Of a stretch of DNA of 64,000 nt, positions 28,001 to 36,798 are shown in pieces. Source of the DNA: an uncultured Collinsella sp. (GTDB lineage Bacteria; Actinomycetota; Coriobacteriia; Coriobacteriales; Coriobacteriaceae); NCBI GenBank assembly GCA_959599915.1, contig CAUGJE010000006.1, forward strand, positions 1 through 64,000. Direction: 5' to 3'. Each line of letters begins with the position of its first letter. Position 1 is the stretch's first letter. Made by a program: the position numbers and the translations under genes. A model generated the notes under the pieces. It worked only from the letters and a program-made list of their open reading frames with translations, searched no databases and was not told the origin of the DNA.

Positions 28001-29784
28001 GTCACCTGCCCGGCAAGAAGGTCTACCCCTGGATTGCCGAGGTCCGTCAGTCCACGCCCGGTATCGGCCTGATCTCGCCTCCGCCGCACCACGACATCTA
28101 CTCCATCGAAGACCTGGCCGAGCTCATCTTTGACCTTAAGAACGCCAACCCCGGCGCGAGCGTGTCGGTCAAGCTGGTCAGCGAGGCCGGCGTCGGCACC
28201 ATCGCCACTGGTGTTGCCAAGGGCGCTGCCGACAAGATTTTGATCAGCGGCCACAACGGCGGCTCGGGTGCCGCTGCTCGCGATTCGATCTGGCACGCCG
28301 GTCTGCCGCTGGAGCTCGGTCTTGCCGAGGCCCAGCAGACGCTGCTGCAAAACGGCCTGCGCTCGCGCGTGGTGCTCGAGGCCGACGGCAAGCTCATGGA
28401 CGGCACCGATGTTGCCGTCGCCTGCCTGCTGGGTGCCGAGGAGTTTGGCTTTGCGACCATGCCGCTCATCTCGATGGGCTGCCTCATGCAGCGCGACTGC
28501 CAGCAGGATACCTGCCCCGCCGGCATCGCTACGCAAAACTGCCGCCTGCGTCGCGGCTTCCGCGGCAAGCCCGAGCACGTTGAGCACTTTATGCTCTTTG
28601 TTGCCGAGCAACTGCGCGAGGTCATGGCGAGCCTGGGCTTCCGCACCGTCGACGAGATGGTCGGCCATCCCGAGTGCTTGCGCCAGATTGAGGTCCCGGG
28701 CAACCGCAAGGCTAACCTGCTGGATCTGTCGCCCGTGCTGGCGAGCGCGACCTGTGAGTTTGGTGCCCACATCCCGGGTGCCGACGGCCGTCACTTCCTG
28801 CCCCAGATGGCTGCGGACAGCGAGCTCGAAAAGACGCTCGACTCCACGTTGTTTGTGCCCTATACGGCCGATGCCCGTGCGCACCTGCGTCCGATTCGCT
28901 TCCGCGCCGATATCGCCAACGTCAACCGCTGCGTGGGCACCATCTTGGGCAACGCGGTGACCAAGGCACATCCCGAGGGCCTGCCCGCCGGCTCCATCAC
29001 CATCGATTGCGATGGTTCGGCCGGTCAGAGCTTTGGCGCCTTCCTGCCGCGCGGCATTACGCTCAACGTGTGCGGCGACGCCAACGACTACTTTGGCAAG
29101 GGCCTTTCGGGCGGCGAGGTGTCGGTGCGCCCCAACCCGCATGCGACCTACAAGTTCGATGAGAACATCATCGTGGGCAACGTTGCGTTCTTTGGCGCCA
29201 CGAGCGGCCGCGGCTTCATCAACGGTCTGGCCGGCCAGCGCTTTGGCGTACGCAACTCCGGTGCCACCGTGGTGGTCGAGGGCTGCGGCAACCATGGCTG
29301 CGAGTACATGACGGGCGGTCTGGCGCTCATCCTGGGCGAGGTCGGGCAGAACTTCGCCGCCGGTATGACGGGTGGCGTGGCTTATGTCTTTGACCAATAC
29401 GGCACGCTCGATGCCCGTGTGAACCACGAGAGCGTTGAGCTTAAAGCCCCGACGGCCGGCGAGCTGGCGCAGATTCGCGAGTTCATCCAGGAGCACGTGG
29501 ACGTGACGCAGAGCCCGCGCGGCATTAAGCTGCTCTACAGCTTTGAGACGATGAGCAAGCACTTTGTGAAGGTCATTCCGACCGAGTACGAGCGCGTGCT
29601 GGCGATTGTCGCCGCCGCCGAGGCCGTCGGCAAGACGCATGCGCAGGCCGAGGAGCTGGCGTTTGACATTGTGACCGGTCGCGCGAGTGACGCGGATGTT
29701 GCTCGCTTCGATGTTGCGGGCGGTGCTGCGGGTGCTGCGTCCGTGGCTGCCAGCCCTGCTGCTTCGACCAAGAAGGAGGCGTAA
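25087..29784 (+). CDS. gltB: Glutamate synthase, large (glutaminase/synthase) subunit
   Basis: The 1565-residue protein transfers the amide of glutamine to 2-oxoglutarate. The N-terminal nucleophile Cys21 (DHDACGIGALADI) implies removal of a 20-residue propeptide. The central and FMN-binding synthase domains show GEGGEGPRR, KPGEGGHLPG and ISPPPHHDIYSIEDL. The 3Fe-4S motif is MGCLMQRDCQQDTCPAG, and a C-terminal GXGXG beta-helix ends in the MTGG...FVY type repeats. Length is typical. GGGGAGGATCGCG precedes the ATG. gltD follows after 5 bases. Nitrogen-dependent control is likely but no box is identifiable; a long hairpin lies upstream. Confidence 0.96.
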   Translation: MQADSAQQQGLYRPEFDHDACGIGALADINGERHHQILDDALSILVNLEHRGGTGLEKNTGDGAGILFQVPHHFFRKEAQKCGQILPAEGDYGVAMLFFPQDDKGVEDARRVFEEGCAEAGVPLLFWREVPVDPHDLGETARACMPTILQAFLGRPDDTPAGDAFERRLYVCRRTIEKKADAEFALRDKIFYVCSMSSRTIVYKGMLVATQMRRFFIDLNDAAVKTAVALVHSRYSTNTTPSWERAHPNRFIIHNGEINTLKGNVNWIRAREPNLYSPVLQHDLERVMPIINREGSDSAILDNVLEFLVMNGRPLTRAASMLLPEPWDHNDSLSEERRAYDAYQSMLMEPWDGPAAIAFTDGRTLGAALDRNGLRPARYYVTRDGRFMLASEVGTIEVSPENILTSGCLGPGQMLEVDFARGRVIYNDELRARYAKEKPYRDWIAEETLTVDALDRPATATPAEDAEVPAAVRMAKLGYHWDDVDEVVRPMAQQGKAPLASMGIDAPLACLSKKTRSFFDYFYQLFAQVTNPPIDALREHMVTSTTLYLGNHGNLLEDSRTACQLVRLERPLLNEEEFDRICAIDRVGFKTRRFRAVYRRDAGEGALQAALKQLAEDVEAAVRDGVNIVVLSDRAAAGEVPVPSLLAVGCVHNHLIRAGVRTFADIVVECGDAVSPHDFAALVGYSASGIYPYNAHACIRNLAARGDLDVTAEQGIANYNKAATAGIVSIMSKMGISTVQSYHSAQIFEAVGFTPEFVNAYFAGTVSRVGGMGVEDVEREQNERYDAALAILKSPAPDQLPTLGLTKWRPLGGEDHLIDPQAVYLLQTACREDSYDTFKEYSARLHRTGRAVRLRDLLDFDASGRTPVALDEVEPALNIVRRFNTGAMSYGSISKEAHECMAIAMNRLHGRSNSGEGGEGPRRETPLANGDSKNSAIKQVASARFGVTSRYLCSAFEIQIKMAQGAKPGEGGHLPGKKVYPWIAEVRQSTPGIGLISPPPHHDIYSIEDLAELIFDLKNANPGASVSVKLVSEAGVGTIATGVAKGAADKILISGHNGGSGAAARDSIWHAGLPLELGLAEAQQTLLQNGLRSRVVLEADGKLMDGTDVAVACLLGAEEFGFATMPLISMGCLMQRDCQQDTCPAGIATQNCRLRRGFRGKPEHVEHFMLFVAEQLREVMASLGFRTVDEMVGHPECLRQIEVPGNRKANLLDLSPVLASATCEFGAHIPGADGRHFLPQMAADSELEKTLDSTLFVPYTADARAHLRPIRFRADIANVNRCVGTILGNAVTKAHPEGLPAGSITIDCDGSAGQSFGAFLPRGITLNVCGDANDYFGKGLSGGEVSVRPNPHATYKFDENIIVGNVAFFGATSGRGFINGLAGQRFGVRNSGATVVVEGCGNHGCEYMTGGLALILGEVGQNFAAGMTGGVAYVFDQYGTLDARVNHESVELKAPTAGELAQIREFIQEHVDVTQSPRGIKLLYSFETMSKHFVKVIPTEYERVLAIVAAAEAVGKTHAQAEELAFDIVTGRASDADVARFDVAGGAAGAASVAASPAASTKKEA

Positions 29785-29789
29785 GTGCC

Positions 29790-31271
<1,482 letters not shown>

Positions 31272-31632
31272 AGTAGTCATTTAAGAACGTTCTCAATGAC
31301 TAGTCATTTTTTGTCTAGTCGTTGGGGACACTCCTTGCGGATTTGCGAGCGATTTGCTCGTTTGTCGACGTACGGGTGTTCATTTGTCGACTTCTTGGGC
31401 TGTGGTCACCTGTTGTTTCTGTGGTGGCTGCGGGCATCTGGCTCAAAAGGGCGGGTTGGCTGTCTATGTCTACCTGCGGTTTTGTTGCGGTGGACTCATT
31501 CGGTCAAGTGTCCCGTCAAGTGTTTGGTTAGCATCTGGTTTGCAGCCGAAGGCCTATTTTGCCCGCGCTTGCCTCGGTTGCCCACCCTCCTCGTAAGCTC
31601 AAATTGAGGTCCATCAGTTTGAGGAGGATGCC
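31272..31632. other. Gene-free gap after gltD
   Basis: AATGACTAGTCATT (31295-31308) is a perfect palindrome followed by TTTTTG and may end gltBD transcription. TTGGGGACACTCC near 31323 resembles other GTCCCC/GGGGAC remnants in the window. Small ORFs here (for example on + near 31296-31607) have atypical composition and no ribosome binding site. GAGGAGG before the next start codon is the only clear coding signal. Confidence 0.5.
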
Positions 31633-32340
31633 ATGACTGACCAAGTTTTTGATCGAGCGCAGCTGGCCGAGGCCGTCGGCAACGATATTGCCGACATGGC
31701 TCACTTTTGGATGCTGCGGAAGTTTCAATTTCTGGAGCCGGCGCGCGAGCAGTTCGAGATTATCGTCGATCCGTGGCTCAGCTATTGCGAGGAACCATCT
31801 CAAAACGAAATCATGGCCTACAACATGGCGTTTACCGATTGGCTGCTGTTTGAGCGCCCCTATTACCACGGCAAGACGCTGTTGGAGCTGTATGTGGACG
31901 AGCCGCCAGCGTCAATTTCTCCTGCTTCGCTCGGGCGACTTAAGCAGGTGCGTGACACGCAGTATTTCTCGCGCTTTGGCATTTTGGACAAGGATCCCGC
32001 GACTGGCATGGTCGTGCTGAAGGACACGCGCACCGACCGTCGCTTTGACGTCTACGACCCACATATCGTGCAAAAGGAGCGCTGGAACGATGGTGCGATT
32101 GCGGTGCGACTCGCGTGCGTCGACGATGTCTGGCTGACGGCGGGGCAGCTCTACCTGTATGACATCGCGCGCCTGAGCGACACGACGGTCGACGGGCCGG
32201 GCTCGGTGCATCCCGAGGACCTGGAGGACGGTTTCGACACCTCGTGCATCAGCTTCTTTTTGCGCCTGGTCCGCGACATCATGGGTGCCCAGGGGCGGTA
32301 TGTGAAGTCGCTCAACATCTACGAACAGGAATGGGAGTAG
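31633..32340 (+). CDS. Uncharacterised 235-residue protein
   Basis: I do not recognise a family with confidence. The protein is soluble, acidic, and rich in aromatic residues (HFWMLRKFQFLEP, MAFTDWLLFERPYYHGKTLLELYV, DTQYFSRFGILDKD). There is no signal peptide or metal motif. The ATG has GAGGAGG 6 bases upstream. The layout of helical N-terminus and small beta-rich C-terminal part recalls proteins that carry a SEC-C tail, but no such tail is present. Next gene is the DUF559-like protein after a 57-nt palindrome. Confidence 0.6.
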   Translation: MTDQVFDRAQLAEAVGNDIADMAHFWMLRKFQFLEPAREQFEIIVDPWLSYCEEPSQNEIMAYNMAFTDWLLFERPYYHGKTLLELYVDEPPASISPASLGRLKQVRDTQYFSRFGILDKDPATGMVVLKDTRTDRRFDVYDPHIVQKERWNDGAIAVRLACVDDVWLTAGQLYLYDIARLSDTTVDGPGSVHPEDLEDGFDTSCISFFLRLVRDIMGAQGRYVKSLNIYEQEWE

Positions 32341-32380
32341 GGGATGGACGGTTGTCGCCTGCCTTGCCTTCTGCCTTTAT

Positions 32381-32437
32381 GTCTCGATCTGTAACGTTTA
32401 GGGACAAAAAACCGGTCTACCTGTTACAGATCGAGAC
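32381..32437. repeat. 57-nt palindrome (copy E)
   Basis: Perfect 15-nt arms GTCTCGATCTGTAAC and GTTACAGATCGAGAC around a 27-nt middle. It is a single copy and ends 26 bases before the likely start codon of the next gene, so it would lie in that gene's mRNA leader if transcribed from upstream. Confidence 0.85.
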
Positions 32438-32463
32438 GTTTGTCGGCGGCTGCGGCGGCGGCG

Positions 32464-33534
32464 ATGGCCCATTTCTCCGATGTGGCGGTGATGAAAGTGT
32501 CTAATACCGTTTTCAAACACAAGCATGCAACACGTAACACCTTGGCGCGGAATAGGATGCTTGCCAGGCTCACGGAGGCGGCTGAACAAGGCGTGCTGCT
32601 TGTGACGCACGACAATGCCGAGCTCATGTGGCTGCGGCGTCATGTTGGAACCGACGATATCGCGGAACCCGAGCCGTATTTGTTCTGCTTTCAACATGAT
32701 TGGGGTGTGCTGACGCCGGCGGAGCGAACGCTGCGTACCATCAAAGGGCTTGCAGAGTTTCATCCCGATTGGGCGTTTTGGGGCTATGACGCGGCGCTTT
32801 TGTGGGGTCTGGAGGTGCCGAATGGTCTGCTTGGGTCGCGTTTTCTTGTTAAAACAGGTTGCTCGGTGCCGCTGAGTGCAGGATGCCGGCTGTTGCGTCC
32901 GCAGGCGGCGGGTACGCTTGAGCGCGTCGACGGCGTGCGAGTGACGCCGTTTTGGCGCACGGTGAAGGATTGTCTGCTGCGTGCGCCGTTTTCGTATGGT
33001 CTGGCGATCGCCGATTCTGCGCTGCGGGCGAAGGGCATATCACGTGGGGATTTGTGCGAGCGCCTCCGCGCCGATTGCGAGGGCAGGCGAGGGTATCGCA
33101 GAGCTCAGGTGATTGCGTCGCATGCGGACGGGCTGTCCGAAAACGGTGGCGAGTCTCGTTTTCGGGCGTTCTTTATTGCATACGGTTTTCCGGTGCCAGA
33201 GTTGCAGGTGGAGTTTCGCGATCCGCTCGATTCGAGCCAAGTGTTTCGCGTTGATTATTTCTGGAGGCTCGAGGACGGGACGTGCGTGATTGGCGAGCTC
33301 GATGGAAAGGGAAAGTATGCCTTACAGAACGACGAGGGTCGGGAGTCGGTCGACCCATTCGTGGCAGAACGTCAGCGAGAGTCTCATCTGACGATGCTCG
33401 GACATAAGGTGCTGAGGTTTACGTTTGATGAGCTCAAGAATCCGGGGAAGCTGGCTGAAAAGATGAGACTGGCGGGCATTCCGCAGTGGGCCGATTTGGC
33501 TGAGCAGTGGAGGCGGCAGTGGTATGGGCGCTGA
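32464..33534 (+). CDS. AbiEi-like / DUF559 nuclease-fold protein
   Basis: The 356-residue protein starts with a region like the AbiEi-type antitoxin or winged-helix families (LTPAERTLRTIKGLAEFHPDWAFWGYDAALLWGLEVPNGL). It ends with a DUF559/Vsr-like PD-(D/E)XK motif: VDYFWRLEDG, then VIGELDGKGKY, then SHLTMLGHKVLRFTFDEL. The D...ExDGxxK pattern would bind a catalytic metal. The start is uncertain: ATG 32464 and ATG 32491 both lack a clear ribosome binding site, and a TTG at 32440 touches the upstream palindrome. It ends in TGA. It is flanked by 57-nt palindromes, one before and four after. Related genes are often multi-copy in Actinomycetota; no function is established. Confidence 0.65.
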   Translation: MAHFSDVAVMKVSNTVFKHKHATRNTLARNRMLARLTEAAEQGVLLVTHDNAELMWLRRHVGTDDIAEPEPYLFCFQHDWGVLTPAERTLRTIKGLAEFHPDWAFWGYDAALLWGLEVPNGLLGSRFLVKTGCSVPLSAGCRLLRPQAAGTLERVDGVRVTPFWRTVKDCLLRAPFSYGLAIADSALRAKGISRGDLCERLRADCEGRRGYRRAQVIASHADGLSENGGESRFRAFFIAYGFPVPELQVEFRDPLDSSQVFRVDYFWRLEDGTCVIGELDGKGKYALQNDEGRESVDPFVAERQRESHLTMLGHKVLRFTFDELKNPGKLAEKMRLAGIPQWADLAEQWRRQWYGR

Positions 33535-33575
33535 GGGGTGTAACTGACGCGGATGTGGTTGTTCCTGCCGAGTTT

Positions 33576-33873
33576 GTCTCGATCTGTAACAACAAGGGGC
33601 CGTTTGGCCTCGCAACTGTTACAGATCGAGACAGAAGGTTGGCGTCTGGTGAAAGTTCTCAATCTGTAACATCTAGAGGCCGAAAACCTGTCTAACTGTT
33701 ACAGATTTAGACGTTTGACGACAGGGCTGGAGAATATCTTAATCTGTAACATCTAACGGCCAAAAACCGCTCTAACTGTTACAGATCGAGACAAAGGTTG
33801 GACGCGGTGCCGAAAGATCTCGATCTGTAACACTTGGAATGTTAAAGACGGTCTATCTGTTACAGATCTAGAC
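33576..33873. repeat. Four-unit array of the 57-nt palindrome (copies F-I)
   Basis: Copies at 33576-33632, 33656-33712, 33736-33792 and 33817-33873; starts are 80, 80 and 81 bases apart. Arms keep the TCTGTAAC/GTTACAGAT core with a few changes toward the tips. The 27-nt middles of G and H are similar to each other (ATCTA...CCRAAAACC...TCTAACT) and to copy D. Spacers are 23-24 nt and not conserved here. The array fills most of the gap 33535-34021 before the amidohydrolase gene; no gene is seen there. Confidence 0.85.
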
Positions 33874-34021
33874 ATTTCCCGGATGTCGCTGGGATGGGGC
33901 TGCAACGCATTCCATTCTCCGCATCTCCTCCTTTCTCCGTTAACCGATATGTCCGCAGCAATCCTGCCGAACTGGGTAATAATGGACAAATGTTGAAGTT
34001 TCTAAGGGGGAGGAGCTCGAT

Positions 34022-35392
34022 ATGGCGTCTGCTGATCGTCCCACGTTGTTTATCAATGCGACCGTTCTGGATGGTTCGGAGCATATGGAGCCGCAGCCCG
34101 ATATGGCCGTGGCCGTCGAGCGTGGCATCATCACCTGGATGGGGCCGAGTGCTGTGGCGCAGGCGCCTGCAGGTGCCGAGGTCATCGACCTGGCAGGGGC
34201 GTTTCTCATGCCGGGTCTTATCAATATGCATGTGCATCTGTGCGGCTCGGGCAAGCCGGTTTCGGCGGGCGATGCGGGTGCGCTGATGAAGAAGCTCGAC
34301 AATCCCGTGGGCCGCGCCATCGTGCGCCACATTCTTAAGGGCAGCGCCCAGCAGCAGCTGGCAAGCGGCGTGACTACGGTGCGCGGTGCGGGCGACCCGC
34401 TGTTTGCCGATCTTGCCGTGCGCAACGCTATCGATGCCGGCAAGTATCAAGGCCCTCGCCTGGTGGCGCCGGGAACGGGTGTCACGGTGCCGGGCGGCCA
34501 TGGCGCGGGCTTGTTCGCCCAGGTGGCCAACAGCCCCGTCGAGGCAGCCGAGCAAGTGCGAGACCTGTATGCGCGCGGTGCCGATGTCATCAAGCTGTTC
34601 GTGACGGGCGGCGTGTTCGATGCGACCGAGGTGGGCGAGCCGGGCGTGCTGCGCATGCCGGTGGAGGTTGCCGCGGCGGCGTGCAAGGCTGCGCACGAGG
34701 TGGGCCTGCCGGTTATGGCTCATGTCGAGAGCACCGAGGGCGTGAAGGCTGCGCTTCAGGCCGGCGTCGATACGATCGAGCACGGTGCCCCGATGACGCC
34801 CGAGATCTTGGAACTGTACCGCGGCGCCGCGGGCACTCAGCTTGAGGATCGTGCGCCCAGCGTTACCTGCACTATCAGCCCGGCGCTGCCGTTTGTGCTG
34901 CTCGACCCGGAGAAGACCCATTCGACCGATACACAAAAGAAGAACGGCGACATCGTGTGTTCGGGCATCATCGAGAGCGCCCGTGCCGCACTGGAAGCTG
35001 GCGTTAAGGTGGGCCTGGGCACGGACTCGAGCTGCCCGTTTGTGACGCAGTACGACATGTGGCGTGAGGTTGCCTATTTTGCCAAGTACGTGGGCGTGAG
35101 CAACGCCTTTGCGCTGCATACGGCCACGCAGGTCAATGCCGAGCTGCTGGGGCTGGGCGGCGAGACCGGCACAATCGAGTGCGGCAAGGCCGCCGATATC
35201 TTGGTGACGCGCAAGAACCCGCTCGATGACCTGTGCGCTCTGCGTGAGCCGACGTACGTGATGTGCCGCGGCAATCCGGTGCGCAAGCTGAAGGTGAAGC
35301 GCATCCCCGAGGTGGATGCCGAGCTCGACGCGATTATGGCCATGCCTGCCGCAGCGCTGGCTGAGGAGCTTGCCCGCGACGGCGTGGCGTAG
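34022..35392 (+). CDS. Metal-dependent amidohydrolase (imidazolonepropionase/prolidase-like)
   Basis: The 456-residue enzyme has the amidohydrolase metal ligands: HxH at residues 70 and 72 (NMHVHLCG), the Lys in VIKLFVTGG, His in MAHVES and IEHGAP, and Asp in GLGTDSS. A small beta-sandwich is formed by both ends (LFINATVLDGSE; AADILVTRKNPLDDL). Relatives hydrolyse cyclic amides or dipeptides such as Xaa-Pro. The exact substrate is not readable. GGGGGAGGAG precedes the ATG, and a terminator follows, so it is monocistronic. Confidence 0.88.
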   Translation: MASADRPTLFINATVLDGSEHMEPQPDMAVAVERGIITWMGPSAVAQAPAGAEVIDLAGAFLMPGLINMHVHLCGSGKPVSAGDAGALMKKLDNPVGRAIVRHILKGSAQQQLASGVTTVRGAGDPLFADLAVRNAIDAGKYQGPRLVAPGTGVTVPGGHGAGLFAQVANSPVEAAEQVRDLYARGADVIKLFVTGGVFDATEVGEPGVLRMPVEVAAAACKAAHEVGLPVMAHVESTEGVKAALQAGVDTIEHGAPMTPEILELYRGAAGTQLEDRAPSVTCTISPALPFVLLDPEKTHSTDTQKKNGDIVCSGIIESARAALEAGVKVGLGTDSSCPFVTQYDMWREVAYFAKYVGVSNAFALHTATQVNAELLGLGGETGTIECGKAADILVTRKNPLDDLCALREPTYVMCRGNPVRKLKVKRIPEVDAELDAIMAMPAAALAEELARDGVA

Positions 35393-35426
35393 ATGTGACA
35401 AAGGGACAACTCCATTACCGCATGCA

Positions 35427-35463
35427 AAAAGCCGAGGTCTCAACACGAGGCCTCGGCTTTTTT
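35427..35463 (+). terminator. Terminator of the amidohydrolase gene
   Basis: AAAGCCGAGG pairs with CCTCGGCTTT around a 15-nt partly paired loop, followed by further T residues. Its A-rich left flank means it could also serve the convergent gene. Confidence 0.85.
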
Positions 35464-35485
35464 ATCGAACAAATACTTAAGATTT

Positions 35486-35514
35486 GGGACAAACAAACCT
35501 GATTAATTTGTCCC
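35486..35514. repeat. Short hairpin GGGACAAA...TTTGTCCC
   Basis: GGGACAAA (35486-35493) and TTTGTCCC (35507-35514) are perfect 8-bp inverted repeats with AACCTGATTAA in the loop. It resembles the AACCTGTCCC hairpin family but with the motif split. It lies just after the convergent stop of the zinc-ribbon gene. Confidence 0.4.
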
Positions 35515-35525
35515 GCGTGCAGGCG

Positions 35526-35999
35526 CTAGGAGCGGGTTTCCATCTTGGCGTGGCACTTGGGGCAGGTGACGCGGATCTTGCCTTTGCCCTTGGGAACAGA
35601 GAGCATCTGGCCGCAGTTGGGGCACTTGAGGTATGCCGTGGTTTTGCGGCCCTTCCACATCTTCTTGGCCGTGCGCTTGGCGCGCTCAAAGTCTTCCTTG
35701 CTCGTTCCGGCTGTGCGCGAAGCGTTGGCCGCCGCAGCGCCGCCGCCCAAGCTGGCGACGAACTTGCCCAAGCCAGGGACGTTCGCGGTCGCGGCGACAA
35801 AGGCCGCGTTCTCCTTGCGACGCGCTTCGATGTTCTTGGACAGGCCGCGCAGCACGCCGATCACGATGACGGCGATGGCGATCCAGCTGAGCCACTGGAT
35901 GCGAGCGAGCGATCCGATCATTGCGATGACGATGCCGGCAAAGCCCATCACGATGGTGAGCTCGTCGGCGCCGTTGCGGCCCTTCATAAAGTCATTCAT
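35526..35999 (-). CDS. Small membrane protein with C-terminal zinc ribbon
   Basis: The 157-residue protein has two adjacent hydrophobic segments (LTIVMGFAGIVIAMIGSLA and WLSWIAIAVIVIGVLRGL). A basic linker follows, then a zinc ribbon with CPNCGQ and CPKCHAK. This resembles zinc-ribbon membrane proteins of unknown role in Actinomycetota. I chose the ATG at 35999 (MNDFMKGRNG) because AAAGGCAATTCG lies just upstream; the longer frame adds ten residues with no ribosome binding site. Confidence 0.75.
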   Translation of the reverse strand: MNDFMKGRNGADELTIVMGFAGIVIAMIGSLARIQWLSWIAIAVIVIGVLRGLSKNIEARRKENAAFVAATANVPGLGKFVASLGGGAAAANASRTAGTSKEDFERAKRTAKKMWKGRKTTAYLKCPNCGQMLSVPKGKGKIRVTCPKCHAKMETRS

Positions 36000-36113
36000 G
36001 CGAATTGCCTTTCGTTCGATATACCGCACGCCTTTATACCCGATTTAGAGCAAGGGGGACAGGTTAATCTACACCAAGGTGGTGCAAAAGAAGTCTGCCC
36101 CCAATGTCCCCAA

Positions 36114-36386
36114 TTACTTGGAGAGCTTGTCGACGACGCGTTCGATCTCGGCGAGCTTGGCGGCTTTGAGGTCTTCGTCGCCCGATTCGATTGCCGAAGT
36201 CACGCAGCCCTCGATATGCGCCTTGAGCACGTCGGCGTTAATGCGCGCGAGGAGCGCCTGTGTGGCCATGAGCTGTGTGGAGATATCGACGCAATAACGG
36301 TCCTCCTCGACCATCCGCAAGATGCCGTCGATCTGGCCGCGTGCCGTCTTGAGCATGCGGGTCACCGATTTGTGGTCTGCCATCAT
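36114..36386 (-). CDS. csoR: CsoR-type copper-sensing repressor
   Basis: The 90-residue helical protein has the CsoR/RcnR fold and the Cu(I) ligands Cys32, His57 and Cys61 (DRYCVDIS; LKAHIEGC), with the spacing of M. tuberculosis CsoR. It represses copper-resistance genes until Cu(I) binds. It is the last gene of the copA-copZ-csoR row on this strand. An ideal CsoR-type operator lies upstream of copA (39200-39216), so it likely controls the whole row including itself. Confidence 0.93.
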   Translation of the reverse strand: MMADHKSVTRMLKTARGQIDGILRMVEEDRYCVDISTQLMATQALLARINADVLKAHIEGCVTSAIESGDEDLKAAKLAEIERVVDKLSK

Positions 36387-36429
36387 GGCGGGTCCTCGTT
36401 TCTGGTCGGGGGGGGGTACGTGCGGGTCG

Positions 36430-36651
36430 TTACGCGGCGGTCACGGACAGGGCGTGGAACTTCTCGCCGGCGCCCTCGACGGCGGCAGCGAGCTGCTCAG
36501 CGGTCACGGTGTCGGCGCACTCCACCTGGACGGTCTGGGTCTCGTGATCGGCGTCGGCATCGGTCACGCCGGCTACGTTGAGCAGCGCGGTCTCGACAGT
36601 AGCGTCGCAGTGGCCGCACATGAGGCCGGAAGTCTTAATCGTGTAACGCAT
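36430..36651 (-). CDS. copZ: Copper chaperone (heavy-metal-associated domain protein)
   Basis: The 73-residue protein is a single HMA domain with the Cu(I)-binding LMCGHCD motif (Cys12 and Cys15) and the beta-alpha-beta pattern of CopZ. It would hand Cu(I) to CopA or CsoR. The loop has MCGHC in place of the common MTCxHC. It lies between copA and csoR, with a structured 86-nt element before it. Confidence 0.88.
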   Translation of the reverse strand: MRYTIKTSGLMCGHCDATVETALLNVAGVTDADADHETQTVQVECADTVTAEQLAAAVEGAGEKFHALSVTAA

Positions 36652-36680
36652 GGGTATTCCTCTCTGTTATGTCGGCTTTC

Positions 36681-36766
36681 CCAGGCATCCGACCTTGACC
36701 TTCAAGCCGTCGCTCGCGTACCAAAGTACGCGTCGCTCCTCTTTCAGGTCAATCTCGGGCACCTGG
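36681..36766 (-). promoter_or_regulatory. 86-nt nested hairpin between copA and copZ
   Basis: Read on the minus strand the gap folds into nested stems: CCAGG with CCTGG at the base, TTGACCT with AGGTCAA in the middle and GCGTAC with GTACGC at the tip around TTTG. There is no U-tract after it. It may set the copZ/copA expression ratio by processing or attenuation. Confidence 0.5.
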
Positions 36767-36798
36767 AAAACCCGTTCTAAATGGACTTAATGGTGAGC

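Noticed and set aside
31296..31607. 103-codon ORF after gltD
   Set aside because: No ribosome binding site, unusual Cys/Trp/Leu-rich composition, and overlapping ORFs of similar length in the other two frames.
33576..33873. CRISPR-like array (regular repeats and 23-nt gaps)
   Set aside because: The repeat is itself a long palindrome with a variable middle, gaps are partly conserved between distant pairs (A-B and C-D), single copies occur, and no cas genes are near.
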